Assembly: GCF_010727125.1 (NCBI RefSeq)
Contig: NZ_AP022564.1
Span: 992,001-1,056,000, forward strand
Direction of reading: 5' to 3'
DNA: 64,000 nt
DNA from: Mycolicibacter terrae
GTDB taxonomy: Bacteria > Actinomycetota > Actinomycetes > Mycobacteriales > Mycobacteriaceae
Shown: positions 30,975-42,070 of the stretch, piece by piece
How the letters are laid out: each line of letters opens with the position of its first letter
Numbering within the stretch: the stretch's first letter is position 1
The notes under the pieces: generated by a model
Told to the model about the DNA's origin: nothing
The model's input: the letters and a program-made list of their open reading frames with translations, nothing else
The model's database searches: none
Translations under genes and position numbers: made by a program

Positions 30975-32762
30975 GTGCCGGCCGCCACCGCCCTGCTGCC
31001 GCTGTTGGTGGCGGTGCCGATCCTGGCGGCATGTCTGCTCTTGGCGCTGGGCCGTCGCCTGCCCGGGTCCGTTGCCAACGCGGTGGTGGTGGCCGTGTCG
31101 GCGGCCTCGACCGGCGCCGCCGGCTGTGTGCTGGCCGCCGCCGCCGGGAGCACCGTGGTGGCCTGGATCGGTGGCTGGCACCCGCGCGACGGGTCGGCGG
31201 TCGGTATCGCGCTGGCTGCCGACCCGCTCTCGGCAGGACTGGCGGTCCTGATCGGCGCACTGACCGGGTGCGCGGCGCTCTACAGCCGCCGCGGACTCGA
31301 CGAGGCCGGTACCCGCTTCGACGCGCTGCTGATGATCTTCCTGGCGGCGATGAACGGCTTCGTCCTGGCTGCGGACCTGTTCAACCTGTTCGTCTTCCTG
31401 GAGCTGATGGGCGCGGTGGCCTACGCGTTGACCGGCATCAAGATCGAAGATCGGTCGGCGATTCAGGGCGCACTCAACTTCGGGGTCATCCAGTCGCTCA
31501 GCGCCTGCCTGACACTGATGGGCATCAGCGTGCTCTACGCCCGCGTCGGCCAGTTGGATATGGCTCAGCTGGGCACGGCGTTGCGCTCGGCCGCCGGGGA
31601 CGGCCGAAGCGATGCGCTGGTGGTGGCGGCCTTCGTGCTGGTCTCGGCGGCACTGCTGGTCAAGGCCGCGATCGTGCCGCTGCACTTCTGGCTGGCCGAC
31701 GCGCACGCCGTCGCGCCCGCTGGGGTGTGTGTGCTGTTCTCCGGCGTCATGGTGGAACTCGGGCTCTACGGGCTGTGGCGGGTGTACTGGGCGGTGTTCG
31801 CCGGCGCGCTGCCACCGGCCGTGATCAGTCGCGTCTTCGTGGCCGCAGGTGTGCTGACCGCGGTCGTCGGCTCGGTCATGTGCGTGCTGCAACGACACCT
31901 CAAGCGAATGCTGGCCTATTCGACGGTCGGCCACATGGGATTGCTGCTGGTGGCCACCGCGACGCTGACCCCGCACGGGGTGGGCGGCGCGGCGGTGTAC
32001 CTGATCGGCCACGCCGGAGCCAAGTCGGCGCTGTTCCTGATCGTCGGGATCCTGCTCGACCGCCACCACAGCGTCGACGAATGGGAGTTGGTGGGGCGCG
32101 GGCGGGGCCAGCCGGTGCTGGCGGCCTGTTACGCCGTCGCGGCGGCGGCACTGGGCGGGCTGCCGCCATTCGGTACCGCGCTGGGCAAATCCCTGTGTGA
32201 GGAGGCCGTGGGCAGCGGTTGGGGATCGGCACTGTTCCTGGGTGTTTCGGCGTGCACCGGTGGTGCGGTGCTGCGGGCCGGCATCCGCTGCTTCACCGGT
32301 CTCGGCGGCCGCACCGAGCCGCCCGATGATGCGGCCGCCGGACAGACGACCCGAGGTGACGAGCAGCCCGACACCTGGTTGCGGCGGACACCGCCGAGCA
32401 TGTACACCGCGATCGGGCTGCTGCTGGCCGGTTGTCTGGCCGCCGGGGCGCTACCCGCGGTCGCGCGCGGCGCCGACACCGCCGCCCGTCGTTTCGTCGA
32501 GGCCGGCGCCGCCACCGCAGCGCCCGGCTGGTCGGTGCTCGGCGCCGGGTTGGGCGTCTTGGGTTGCATCGTGGCGGCGGGGGTGGCGGCCGCCGGGTTG
32601 CACCGCTGGCCTCCGGTGGCCCGCCGCACGGTCGGCGCCCTGGCCGCGCCGGTGCTCAGCGCGTTGCGCGCGGCGCATTCCGGCCACATCGGCGACTACC
32701 TGGCTTGGATGTTCGCCGCGCTGGCGGCGCTCGCCGCCGCGGTGGGCCTGCCGTCGACGTGA
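30975..32762 (+). CDS. mrpD: Mrp-type antiporter subunit D (NuoL/M/N-like proton translocator)
   Basis: A 595-residue membrane protein with about 14 or more helices and the proton-translocating quinone oxidoreductase domain ([20 protein letters not shown], containing the conserved Glu, and [19 protein letters not shown] with the conserved Lys and His). It is the only NuoL/M/N-type subunit of the operon; no NuoL-like MrpA core is present. The last 200 residues add several less conserved helices. GTG start at 30975. Confidence 0.88.
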   Translation: MPAATALLPLLVAVPILAACLLLALGRRLPGSVANAVVVAVSAASTGAAGCVLAAAAGSTVVAWIGGWHPRDGSAVGIALAADPLSAGLAVLIGALTGCAALYSRRGLDEAGTRFDALLMIFLAAMNGFVLAADLFNLFVFLELMGAVAYALTGIKIEDRSAIQGALNFGVIQSLSACLTLMGISVLYARVGQLDMAQLGTALRSAAGDGRSDALVVAAFVLVSAALLVKAAIVPLHFWLADAHAVAPAGVCVLFSGVMVELGLYGLWRVYWAVFAGALPPAVISRVFVAAGVLTAVVGSVMCVLQRHLKRMLAYSTVGHMGLLLVATATLTPHGVGGAAVYLIGHAGAKSALFLIVGILLDRHHSVDEWELVGRGRGQPVLAACYAVAAAALGGLPPFGTALGKSLCEEAVGSGWGSALFLGVSACTGGAVLRAGIRCFTGLGGRTEPPDDAAAGQTTRGDEQPDTWLRRTPPSMYTAIGLLLAGCLAAGALPAVARGADTAARRFVEAGAATAAPGWSVLGAGLGVLGCIVAAGVAAAGLHRWPPVARRTVGALAAPVLSALRAAHSGHIGDYLAWMFAALAALAAAVGLPST

Positions 32763-32793
32763 ACGACGGCCCGGATCCGAGCCGAACGCTGCC

Positions 32794-33495
32794 TCATCCA
32801 GGTCCGGCTCGCCCGTCGGCCAACGCCGCGATCGGTGACTGATCGAGATGGAGCAGCAGATCCTCGGCGTTGTCGAAAACACCCACGGCGCCCGCAGTTT
32901 CCAATTCGGCGCGCGACACCCCGCCGCTGAGCACGCCGATGCTCGGCACTCCGGCGCGCACGCACGCCTGCGCGTCCCAGACCGCGTCGCCCACGAAAAC
33001 CGCCCGGTCGGCCGTTGCGCCGGCCCGGTCCAGGGCGATCCCGACGATGTCCGGCTCCGGTTTGGCGACGTCGACATCGGCCGACGAGGTGACCGCGGCG
33101 ACCAGGTCGTCGCAGTCGAGCGCCTTGCGCAAGACCGCCAGCTCGTCGTCGGGCGCCGAGGTGGCCAGCACCACCGACAGGTCGAGCCCGGCGATACGTT
33201 CCAGCAGCCGCCGGGCGCCCGGAAGCGGCGTCAGCAACTCCGCCGTCTGGAGGTAGTAGCGGGAGTGCAGGTCTTTGAGCCGCCGGCGGACATCGTCGGG
33301 CGCTTGGTCGGGGGATTGGTCGGACAGCAACCGCACCAGCGCGGATCCGTCCATTCCGATGGCGCGGTGAATGCGCCAGGATTCCACCTCGATGCGCAAC
33401 TCGGCGAACGCGCGCCGCCAGGCGTGCACATGCAGGTAGTTGGAATCGACCAAAGTGCCGTCGACGTCGAAAAGCACAGCCGATTGGGTGGTCAC
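32794..33495 (-). CDS. HAD-superfamily phosphatase
   Basis: A 233-residue soluble hydrolase of the phosphoglycolate/beta-phosphoglucomutase-like HAD group. Motif I is DVDGTLVDSN, motif II is VVLATSAP, the Lys is in DVAKPEPD, and motif IV is VFVGDAVWDAQA. A helical cap lies between motifs I and II. Substrate unknown. The GTG at 33495 follows GGAGAGGGAG. It is divergent from katE and convergent with the Mrp operon. Confidence 0.87.
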   Translation of the reverse strand: MTTQSAVLFDVDGTLVDSNYLHVHAWRRAFAELRIEVESWRIHRAIGMDGSALVRLLSDQSPDQAPDDVRRRLKDLHSRYYLQTAELLTPLPGARRLLERIAGLDLSVVLATSAPDDELAVLRKALDCDDLVAAVTSSADVDVAKPEPDIVGIALDRAGATADRAVFVGDAVWDAQACVRAGVPSIGVLSGGVSRAELETAGAVGVFDNAEDLLLHLDQSPIAALADGRAGPG

Positions 33496-33509
33496 GGCTC
33501 TCCCTCTCC

Positions 33510-33534
33510 GTTTGCGGATGTCCCGGCTGGGATA
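33510..33534 (+). promoter_or_regulatory. Weak SigF-like promoter for katE
   Basis: GTTT at 33510-33513, 15 bases, GGGATA at 33529-33534; the -10 differs from GGGTA. On the opposite strand GTAT-N16-GGGTAT overlaps and could serve the HAD gene. Confidence 0.35.
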
Positions 33535-33574
33535 CCCACGAAGAGAATTCCCCATACGGACGAGAGGACAAGCG

Positions 33575-35728
33575 GTGGCCACCGACGACCGTGATGCCAA
33601 GCAGGAACAACTCGACGACTACCGGATCGACCGGCAGTCCGGATACCTGACCACCCAGCAGGGGGTGCAGGTCGACCACACCGATGACTCGCTGACGGTC
33701 GGCGAGCGCGGCCCGACGCTGCTGGAGGATTTCCATGCCCGGGAGAAGCTCACCCACTTCGACCACGAGCGGATCCCCGAGCGGGTGGTGCACGCTCGCG
33801 GGTCGGGCGCCTACGGCTACTTCGAGCCCTATGACGACTCGCTCGCCGAGTACACCGCGGCACGGTTTTTGACCACGCCGGGCACCAGGACCCCGGTGTT
33901 TGTGCGGTTCTCCACCGTGGCGGGATCCCGCGGTTCGGCCGACACCGTGCGCGACGTGCGCGGGTTCGCCACCAAGTTCTACACCGATCAGGGCAACTAC
34001 GACCTGGTCGGCAACAACTTCCCGGTGTTCTTCATCCAGGACGGGATCAAGTTCCCGGACTTCGTGCACGCGGTGAAGCCCGAACCGGACAGCGAGATTC
34101 CACAGGCCCAGTCCGCCCACGACACGCTGTGGGACTTCGTGTCGCTGCAGCCGGAGACGCTGCACACCATCATGTGGCTGATGTCGGACCGCGCGTTGCC
34201 GCGCAGCTACCGGATGATGCAGGGCTTCGGCGTGCACACCTTCCGTTTCGTCAATGCCAAGGGCCAGGGCACCTTCGTGAAGTTCCACTGGAAGCCCAAG
34301 CTCGGCGTGCATTCGCTGGTCTGGGACGAATGCCAGAAGATCGCCGGCAAAGACCCGGACTTCAACCGCCGGGACCTGTGGGACGCGATCGAGGCCGGCC
34401 AGTACCCGGAGTGGGAGCTCGGCGTGCAGCTGGTACCCGAAAGCGACGAGTTCAGCTTCGATTTCGACCTGCTGGACGCCACGAAAATCATTCCCGAAGA
34501 ACAGGTTCCGGTGCGCCCGGTGGGCAGAATGGTGCTCAACCGCAATCCGGACAACTTTTTCTCCGAAACCGAGCAGGTGGCCTTCTGCACCGCCAACGTC
34601 GTGCCGGGAATCGACTTCACCAACGACCCGCTGCTGCAGTTCCGCAATTTCTCCTACCTGGATACCCAGTTGATCCGGCTGGGCGGACCCAACTTCGTGC
34701 AGCTGCCGGTCAACCGGCCGGTGGCGCCGGTGCACACCAACCAGCACGACGGCTATGGCCAGCACGCGATCCCGAAGGGCAAGACCAGCTACTACAAGAA
34801 CTCGCTGGGTGGCGGCTGCCCGGCGTTAGCGGGATCCGGGGCGGACGCCGACGTGTTCCGGCACTACACCCAGAAGGTGGACGGTGAGAAGATCCGCAAA
34901 CGTGCCGCCAGTTTCGAGAACCACTACAGCCAGGCGCGGATGTTCTACAAGAGCATGTCCGAGACGGAGGCGAAGCATGTCGTCGCCGCGTACGCCTTCG
35001 AACTGGGCAAATGCGAAACCATCGAGATCCGGCAGCGCGTCGTCGAACAACTCAACCGCGTCGACCACGACCTGGCCAGCCAGGTCGCCGCCCAGCTGGG
35101 CCTGCCCGCGCCGAAGGAGCAGCCGCTCGACGAGGCGGTCGAGAGGGTCGGCGTCTCGCCGGCGCTTTCGCAGCTGCACAGCGCCACCCTTCCCCCCGAC
35201 GCGCGGGGTGTCCCCACCATCGAAAGCCGCAAGATCGCGGTGCTGGCCGCCGACGGTGTCGACGTGGCGGGTGTCGAACGCTTCGTCGAGGCGATGCGGC
35301 AGCGCGGCGCCGTCGCCGAGGTGCTGGCGCCGATCGCCGGTGGAGAGCTGGCCGGCGGTTCGGGCGGGCAGCTGAGCGTCGACCGGGCGATCACGACCAT
35401 GGCCTCGGTGCTCTACGACGCGGTGGTGGTGCCGTGCGGTCCGGACGCGGTGCGGACCCTGGCGGCCGACGGCTACGCGATGCATTTCATCACCGAGGCC
35501 TACAAGCATCTCAAGCCCGTCGGTGCGTTCGGCGCCGGCGTCGAGCTGCTACCCAAAGCCGGGATCGCCGAACGGCTGGCGGAGGACACCACGGTCACCG
35601 TCTCGACCGGGGTGGTCACCACGACAGCAGCGGCCGACGACCTGAACGACGAGTTCTTCGGCGCATTCGCCGCTGAGTTGGCCAAGCACCGCGCCTGGGA
35701 GCGGGCCGCCGACGCGGTGCCTGCCTAG
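33575..35728 (+). CDS. katE: Large-subunit (clade 2) catalase HPII
   Basis: A 717-residue haem catalase converting hydrogen peroxide to water and oxygen. The distal His is in [15 protein letters not shown], the distal Asn in [12 protein letters not shown], and the proximal haem-ligand Tyr in [16 protein letters not shown]. Beyond residue 550 a DJ-1/amidotransferase-like domain ([18 protein letters not shown]) marks it as the HPII type. The GTG at 33575 is chosen because homology starts just downstream ([14 protein letters not shown]) with a GAGAGGACAAGCG ribosome site. Confidence 0.93.
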   Translation: MATDDRDAKQEQLDDYRIDRQSGYLTTQQGVQVDHTDDSLTVGERGPTLLEDFHAREKLTHFDHERIPERVVHARGSGAYGYFEPYDDSLAEYTAARFLTTPGTRTPVFVRFSTVAGSRGSADTVRDVRGFATKFYTDQGNYDLVGNNFPVFFIQDGIKFPDFVHAVKPEPDSEIPQAQSAHDTLWDFVSLQPETLHTIMWLMSDRALPRSYRMMQGFGVHTFRFVNAKGQGTFVKFHWKPKLGVHSLVWDECQKIAGKDPDFNRRDLWDAIEAGQYPEWELGVQLVPESDEFSFDFDLLDATKIIPEEQVPVRPVGRMVLNRNPDNFFSETEQVAFCTANVVPGIDFTNDPLLQFRNFSYLDTQLIRLGGPNFVQLPVNRPVAPVHTNQHDGYGQHAIPKGKTSYYKNSLGGGCPALAGSGADADVFRHYTQKVDGEKIRKRAASFENHYSQARMFYKSMSETEAKHVVAAYAFELGKCETIEIRQRVVEQLNRVDHDLASQVAAQLGLPAPKEQPLDEAVERVGVSPALSQLHSATLPPDARGVPTIESRKIAVLAADGVDVAGVERFVEAMRQRGAVAEVLAPIAGGELAGGSGGQLSVDRAITTMASVLYDAVVVPCGPDAVRTLAADGYAMHFITEAYKHLKPVGAFGAGVELLPKAGIAERLAEDTTVTVSTGVVTTTAAADDLNDEFFGAFAAELAKHRAWERAADAVPA

Positions 35729-35731
35729 ATT

Positions 35732-36169
35732 TCAGGTCACCGCGCGCAGTGGCCGGCCGGACTTCTGCACGTCGGCCAGGGCGTCCGCCAGCGACGCCCC
35801 CAGCGGAAGGCGCGACTGCGGGTCACAGATCCGCAGCACGCGGGACACCGCCGGACTCGGTATCACCACCAGCCGGGTCCGCGCGGTGGCGCACCGGGCA
35901 CTGATCGACTGAAGGGCCGTAAACCCGACCGTGGCAATGAATGTCAGCTCGGACAAGTCCAGGATCAGCCATTCGCAGCAGTCGGCGCAGCGGCGTGCGT
36001 AATCCGCGAAGGGACCGGCGTTGGCGGCGTCGATCTCCCCGTCCGCGGCCACCACCGCTCCGGCACGGCCCCAGTGCACAGTGAATTTGGCGGTGTGATT
36101 CCGCCATGCCTGAGTGGCTTCCGTTGCGGGAGTGGCGAAAGCGGTCTCGGTCATTCGGCTGGTAGTCAT
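35732..36169 (-). CDS. STAS-domain protein (anti-sigma factor antagonist type), paralogue 2
   Basis: A 145-residue protein with one STAS domain (about 35-130). The phosphosite loop is LDLSELTFIATVGFTALQ, followed by RVLRICDPQSRLPLGASL as in the paralogue at 11186-11620. The start at 36169 (MTTSRM) is preferred since GGAGCCACAA precedes it; 36181 is possible. It converges on katE with 3 bp between the stops. Likely an anti-anti-sigma component; its partner is unknown. Confidence 0.8.
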   Translation of the reverse strand: MTTSRMTETAFATPATEATQAWRNHTAKFTVHWGRAGAVVAADGEIDAANAGPFADYARRCADCCEWLILDLSELTFIATVGFTALQSISARCATARTRLVVIPSPAVSRVLRICDPQSRLPLGASLADALADVQKSGRPLRAVT

Positions 36170-36176
36170 TTGTGGC

Positions 36177-36274
36177 TCCATCAGTCGACGAATCGTGCTG
36201 TTGGATTACGTCAGCGTAAACTCTCGCGAGCGCTTATACACCGTGACGTACAACTACCGGCTGTGAACTCAACC
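36177..36274 (-). promoter_or_regulatory. Upstream region shared with the first STAS gene
   Basis: It contains a leader block at 36177-36208 with the same TCCATCAGTCGA as 11630-11641 and a similar continuation, plus GGCTGTGAACTCAACC at 36259-36274, a 15/16 match to 11739-11754. The distance from the 16-mer to the start codon is about 90 bp here and about 119 bp in the other gene. Confidence 0.55.
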
Positions 36275-36360
36275 GGAGGAACCAGACGTTACCCAGAGCC
36301 GCTCCGGCTTGCAAAGGGATGCCCGACAATTTCCGCAAAATCCCAGTGAAACCTTAAGTT

Positions 36361-37368
36361 TCACATCGAGCAGAGCGAGGAGCGCCCCGCGGACCAGGCC
36401 GCCATCATGAGATCGGCCAGCCGGTTCTCCACCACGTCGCGGGCGCGCATGCCGAACACCACGTCGGCTTCCAGGTGCGGTGCGTGGCGGATCAGGTCCT
36501 CGACCACATCGGCGCGCACCACCTGCTCGTGTACCGCGTCCGCCTCGACGTGCTCGGCGTAGAACGCCACGCACGGCTCCGGGGCGCCCAGCCGCCGCAG
36601 CGCGGCGACCAGGCGGCCGGACCCGGGAGGCGAGGTGATCTCCGTCGAGGCGAAGTGGCCGACGGCCGCACCCCGCCACCGGCGATGTAACCCGAACAGC
36701 GACATCAGGTTCACCACTGCGAGCGACTCGGCGGGAACAACGTCGAGGTAGGCGAGGTAATCGGCGTTCAGCCCGGCGGCGGTGAGCAGGTCGGCGAAGA
36801 GCTGCTGGTGTACCCGGGGCCCGCGGCCGGCGCCGTACTCGTCGAACTCGACCGCGACGAAGGACGCCTTGGCCTGGCCGGTCAGGCGCGGGATGGCCCA
36901 GGCGTGTGGATCGCCCTCCTTGAGGTGGTACAGCGACCTGTGCACGAAATACTCGCGGGCCTGCTCCCAGGTGCCCTGATCGCGCAGGTGCCACGATGGG
37001 CCGCTGCCGCGCACGGGCTCGGTTGCCGCTGCAGCCATTTCGTCGTTCGCGGTGGTGTCCGCCGGTATCGTTCCGACGTCCTGCCGGACACTATCGAGGA
37101 ATGCGCGCTCCAGCCGGGACCGCAGTTCCAATAAGGTGGCGTCCCATTCCCACTCCGGGTCCACCTCGTCGAAGCCGCGGTAGTGCAGCTCGTAACAGAC
37201 GTAGAGGGCCAGTTGCAGGTCCCGGCCGTACGGGTCCGCGCCGGCGGTTGGGGCGGTGAATCCCTCGGTCGCGCCCGCGGGGCGGCGGAGCAGCTCACAG
37301 ACCGCCGCCGACAGCGGCCCGCAGGCGGTAGGCAGGGCGGGCTCGGTCCGGATAAGTGCGTTGGTCAC
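36361..37368 (-). CDS. Iron-containing redox enzyme family protein (haem-oxygenase-like fold)
   Basis: A 335-residue protein of the haem-oxygenase-like di-iron oxidase type. Candidate metal-binding segments: EFDEYGAGRGPRVHQQLF (Glu and His) and FYAEHVEADAVHEQVV (His, Glu/Asp, His, Glu). The substrate is unknown; relatives oxidise fatty acids or amino acids. The GTG at 37368 is chosen because a predicted SigF promoter would start the mRNA at about 37370, giving leaderless translation. It is divergent from the F420-dependent oxidoreductase. Confidence 0.78.
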   Translation of the reverse strand: MTNALIRTEPALPTACGPLSAAVCELLRRPAGATEGFTAPTAGADPYGRDLQLALYVCYELHYRGFDEVDPEWEWDATLLELRSRLERAFLDSVRQDVGTIPADTTANDEMAAAATEPVRGSGPSWHLRDQGTWEQAREYFVHRSLYHLKEGDPHAWAIPRLTGQAKASFVAVEFDEYGAGRGPRVHQQLFADLLTAAGLNADYLAYLDVVPAESLAVVNLMSLFGLHRRWRGAAVGHFASTEITSPPGSGRLVAALRRLGAPEPCVAFYAEHVEADAVHEQVVRADVVEDLIRHAPHLEADVVFGMRARDVVENRLADLMMAAWSAGRSSLCSM

Positions 37369-37376
37369 GCTCGCGA

Positions 37377-37403
37377 GTACCCCGTGCACAGCGGCCGCCA
37401 AAC
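37377..37403 (-). promoter_or_regulatory. Predicted SigF-type promoter for the iron redox enzyme (leaderless)
   Basis: On the minus strand, GTTT at 37403-37400, 17 bases, then GGGTAC at 37382-37377. Transcription should begin within about two bases of the GTG at 37368. Confidence 0.6.
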
Positions 37404-37424
37404 GATGCCGGCCGGCGCGGCTCC

Positions 37425-37449
37425 GTTTCGGTGGTCGACCGTTGGGTAC
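37425..37449 (+). promoter_or_regulatory. Predicted SigF-type promoter for the F420-dependent enzyme (leaderless)
   Basis: GTTT at 37425-37428, 15 bases, GGGTAC at 37444-37449. The ATG at 37459 lies 9 bases after the -10, where transcription should start. Confidence 0.65.
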
Positions 37450-37458
37450 CCCGGGACC

Positions 37459-38445
37459 ATGACACGGTTCGGCTACACCCTGATGACCGAGCAGAGCGGG
37501 CCCCAAGACCTTGTCCGGTATGCCGTCTCCGCCGAAGAACGAGGTTTCGACTTCGAGGTGTGCAGCGACCACTTCTCACCCTGGCTGGCGTCACAAGGCC
37601 ACGCCCCGAACGCCTGGGCAGTGCTGGGGGCGGTCGCGCAGGCCACCGAGCGGGTGGGGCTGTGCTCCTTTGTCACCTGCCCGACGATGCGCTACCACCC
37701 GGCGGTGGTGGCGCAGCAGGCGGCCACCGTGCAGATCCTTGCCGACGGCCGGTTCACCCTGGGCCTGGGCAGCGGGGAGAACCTCAACGAGCACATCGTC
37801 ACCAGCGCAGGCTGGCCGAACGTCCGGCGGAGGCAGGCCATGCTCGGCGAAGCGATCAAGATCATCCGCGAGCTGCTGATGGGGGAGACGGTCAACCTGT
37901 GCGGCGAGCATTTCCAGGTCGACCGGGCCCGGCTGTGGGACCTTCCGGAGATCCCGGTCGCGTTAGCCGTCGCGATGTCGGGCGAGAAGGGCGTGGACCG
38001 GTTCGCCACCGCCGCGGACGATCTGATCGCGGTGCAGCCCGACGCGGACCTGGTCCAGGCCTGGCATTCCGCGCGCCAGGCCTCCGGACTCGAAGGCGGC
38101 CGTGTTTTCGGACAGCTGCCGGTGTGCTGGGACCCCGACCGGGACGCTGCGATCGAGCGCGCCCACCGGCAGTTCCGCTGGTTCGGCGGCGGGTGGCCGG
38201 TCAACGCGGAACTGCCCACGCCAACCGCGTTCGCTGCCGCCACGCGGTTCGTCACGCCGCAGGATGTCGCCGACGCCATTCCGTGCGGGCCCGACCTGGC
38301 CCCGATCGTCGAGGCGGTGCGTGCCTACGCCGAAGCCGGTTTCACCGACATCGCACTCATCCAGATCGGCGGCGAGACGCAGGAGGCATTCCTCAAGGAG
38401 GCGGCGGAACCGCTGCTGGGCGCGCTGCGCGACGCGGTGGCCTGA
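37459..38445 (+). CDS. F420-dependent oxidoreductase, G6PDH-family LLM protein
   Basis: A 328-residue luciferase-like TIM-barrel enzyme. It starts MTRFGYTLMTEQSGP and contains SDHFSPWLASQGHAPNAW and GLGSGENLNEHI, as in the family related to F420-dependent glucose-6-phosphate dehydrogenase. It would use coenzyme F420 for hydride transfer to or from an unknown substrate. A SigF-like promoter lies directly upstream. Its stop is 2 bp before another SigF-like promoter for the UsfY-like gene. Confidence 0.88.
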   Translation: MTRFGYTLMTEQSGPQDLVRYAVSAEERGFDFEVCSDHFSPWLASQGHAPNAWAVLGAVAQATERVGLCSFVTCPTMRYHPAVVAQQAATVQILADGRFTLGLGSGENLNEHIVTSAGWPNVRRRQAMLGEAIKIIRELLMGETVNLCGEHFQVDRARLWDLPEIPVALAVAMSGEKGVDRFATAADDLIAVQPDADLVQAWHSARQASGLEGGRVFGQLPVCWDPDRDAAIERAHRQFRWFGGGWPVNAELPTPTAFAAATRFVTPQDVADAIPCGPDLAPIVEAVRAYAEAGFTDIALIQIGGETQEAFLKEAAEPLLGALRDAVA

Positions 38446-38447
38446 GG

Positions 38448-38473
38448 GTTTCAGGCCGGGCTGCCGCGGGTAT
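38448..38473 (+). promoter_or_regulatory. Predicted SigF-type promoter of the UsfY-like gene (best match in the window)
   Basis: GTTT at 38448-38451, preceded by GG, 16 bases, then GGGTAT at 38468-38473: a full match to the mycobacterial SigF consensus. Transcription would start at about 38481-38483, at the ATG. Confidence 0.75.
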
Positions 38474-38482
38474 CAGGAGCCC

Positions 38483-38758
38483 ATGAGCGAGACCGAGCAC
38501 CCGATCGACGAGGCGCGCACGACCCGGCCGCGGGACGGAATGATCTTCAAGGACCGCCGTGAGGCCCCGGGCCTGGCCATGCTGCTGATGGCGGTGCTGG
38601 CGATGGTGGGTTTCATGAGCGCCGCGGCGCTGCACCAGGCCGGCTGGTCGCTGGCGTTCGGGATCCTGGTCCTCGTGTTGGCCGTCGCCGGCGTGGCCTG
38701 GATATTCATCGGACGAAACCGCAGCTTCCGCGCCGGCAACCACCGGCGCCAGACCTAA
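38483..38758 (+). CDS. UsfY-like small membrane protein
   Basis: A 91-residue protein with a cytoplasmic N-terminus and two membrane helices (about 30-50 and 56-76). The N-terminal pattern HPIDEARTTRPRDG resembles that of UsfY, encoded upstream of rsbW-sigF in M. tuberculosis (remembered, not searched). It lies convergent with accA3 and carries a consensus SigF promoter, as usfY does. No rsbW or sigF follows: only 36 bp separate its stop from that of accA3. Confidence 0.65.
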   Translation: MSETEHPIDEARTTRPRDGMIFKDRREAPGLAMLLMAVLAMVGFMSAAALHQAGWSLAFGILVLVLAVAGVAWIFIGRNRSFRAGNHRRQT

Positions 38759-38774
38759 CGCGCCGCATCGTCGC

Positions 38775-38794
38775 CGGAGGCGGGTCTGCCTCCG
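38775..38794. terminator. Hairpin between UsfY-like gene and accA3
   Basis: A 7-bp perfect stem, CGGAGGC at 38775-38781 with GCCTCCG at 38788-38794 and a 6-nt loop, fills most of the 36-bp gap between convergent stops. Probably a bidirectional terminator. Confidence 0.6.
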
Positions 38795-40634
<1,840 letters not shown>

Positions 40635-40685
40635 TCTAGCTTCACGCAGTGTAAGGCGCGACCGCAGCACCCGAACTATGTGCCC

Positions 40686-41102
40686 CTATGCGGAGCGAAG
40701 CCGGCGCTTGATCCGGGTCAACATGGCCGACATCCCGCGCAGTCGCAGCGGGCTGATCAGCGCCGCGAGGCCCAGGCTGGAGGCGAAATCCTCGGGTACC
40801 CCCAAGATGACGTCGGCCGGCTGGCCGTCGAGGCCCGTCGCCCAGATCGACGCGAACCCGCGGGTGGTCGGCGCCTCCGGGGGCGCGCTGAAGTACAACC
40901 GCACCCGCTGCGGGTCGGCGGCGTCGACGTGTAAGAACAGCGGTGACTGGCACTCCGGCACCGGCTCCATGGCCGATTCGGCCAGGTCGTCGGGCAGGTC
41001 GGGGAGCTCGTCGGCGAATTCCAGCAGCAGCCGCAACTTGTCCTGTCCTTCGACTTCAGCGAAGTCGGAGACCACCTGTGCCAATGCTTCCGGCAGGCTC
41101 AT
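40686..41102 (-). CDS. SufE-like sulfur acceptor protein
   Basis: A 138-residue protein of the SufE/CsdE fold. The sulfur-accepting Cys is in [11 protein letters not shown], and the conserved C-terminal part includes [12 protein letters not shown]. It would take persulfide sulfur from a cysteine desulfurase or from the neighbouring sulfurtransferase for Fe-S assembly. Its ATG overlaps the sseA stop (ATGA), and the same order is known in M. tuberculosis (Rv3283-Rv3284). Confidence 0.88.
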   Translation of the reverse strand: MSLPEALAQVVSDFAEVEGQDKLRLLLEFADELPDLPDDLAESAMEPVPECQSPLFLHVDAADPQRVRLYFSAPPEAPTTRGFASIWATGLDGQPADVILGVPEDFASSLGLAALISPLRLRGMSAMLTRIKRRLRSA

Positions 41103-42016
41103 CAGCTGACTGTGGCGCCCTGCGCTGCCGCGGGCGCCGCGCCCGGTTCCGGGCCGTCGACGATGGGCACCCGCACGGTGTTGCCCCACTCGGTCCAGGA
41201 GCCGTCGTAATTGCGGACCCCCTGCATGCCGAGCAGGTGCGTCAGCACGAACCAGGTGTGGCTGGAGCGTTCCCCGATGCGGCAGTAGGCGACCGGCTTG
41301 TCCTCGGGCTTCACAAAGTCGTAGAGCTGTTCCAATTCCTCGCGCTTGCGGAACCGGCCGGCGTCGTCGGCCGCCTTGCTCCACGGGATGGATATCGCGG
41401 TGGGGATGTGGCCGCCTCGCAGCACACCCTCCTCGGGGTAGTCCGGCATGTGGGTCCGTTCGCCGGTGTACTCCTGCGGCGAGCGGACGTCGATCAGCGG
41501 CTCGCGGCCGATGATCTCCAGCACGTCTTCCTTGTAGGCGCGGATCGGAGCGTCGTTGCGCTGCACCACCGGGTAACCGGTCGTGGTCTTCGACGGCACA
41601 TCCAGGGTGGTCTCGCGGCCCGAGGACACCCACAGGTCGCGCCCGCCGTCGAGCAGCCGGACGTCTTCGTGGCCGAACAGAGTGAACACCCACAGCGCGT
41701 AGGCGGCCCACCAATTGGACTTGTCGCCGTAGATCACCACGGTGTCGTCGCGGGAGATGCCCTTGCGGTTCATCAGGTCGGCGAACTGCTCCCCGGTGAT
41801 GTAGTCCCGGACCGGCGCATCGTTGAGATCGGTGACCCAATCGATCTTCACCGCCCCCGGGATGTGGCCGACGTCGTAGAGCAGCACGTCCTCGTCGGAC
41901 TCCACCACGACGAGACCGGGGGTACCCAGATTCCCGGCGAGCCAGTCGGCGGTCACCAACCTCTCGGGATGGGCGTAGGACTGCAGGGCGGGGCTGGGGT
42001 CGGCAGGCACTGGCAC
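41102..42016 (-). CDS. sseA: Thiosulfate sulfurtransferase, two rhodanese domains
   Basis: A 304-residue protein with an inactive N-terminal rhodanese domain (about 20-145) and an active C-terminal one (about 165-285) whose catalytic Cys is in [15 protein letters not shown]. It transfers sulfane sulfur from thiosulfate or a mercaptopyruvate-type donor. Sequence and neighbours fit SseA of M. tuberculosis. The GTG at 42016 gives [11 protein letters not shown], equivalent to the known start. Confidence 0.92.
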   Translation of the reverse strand: MPVPADPSPALQSYAHPERLVTADWLAGNLGTPGLVVVESDEDVLLYDVGHIPGAVKIDWVTDLNDAPVRDYITGEQFADLMNRKGISRDDTVVIYGDKSNWWAAYALWVFTLFGHEDVRLLDGGRDLWVSSGRETTLDVPSKTTTGYPVVQRNDAPIRAYKEDVLEIIGREPLIDVRSPQEYTGERTHMPDYPEEGVLRGGHIPTAISIPWSKAADDAGRFRKREELEQLYDFVKPEDKPVAYCRIGERSSHTWFVLTHLLGMQGVRNYDGSWTEWGNTVRVPIVDGPEPGAAPAAAQGATVS

Positions 42017-42070
42017 GGTGTCGAGCCTACCCACCCCTGTCTCCTGCGTCGCGGCGAGACGGGGCGTCGC

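Noticed and set aside
32696..34765. 689-aa minus-strand open frame covering katE and the HAD gene
   Set aside because: It runs antisense to the catalase, and the HAD phosphatase lies in a different minus-strand frame.
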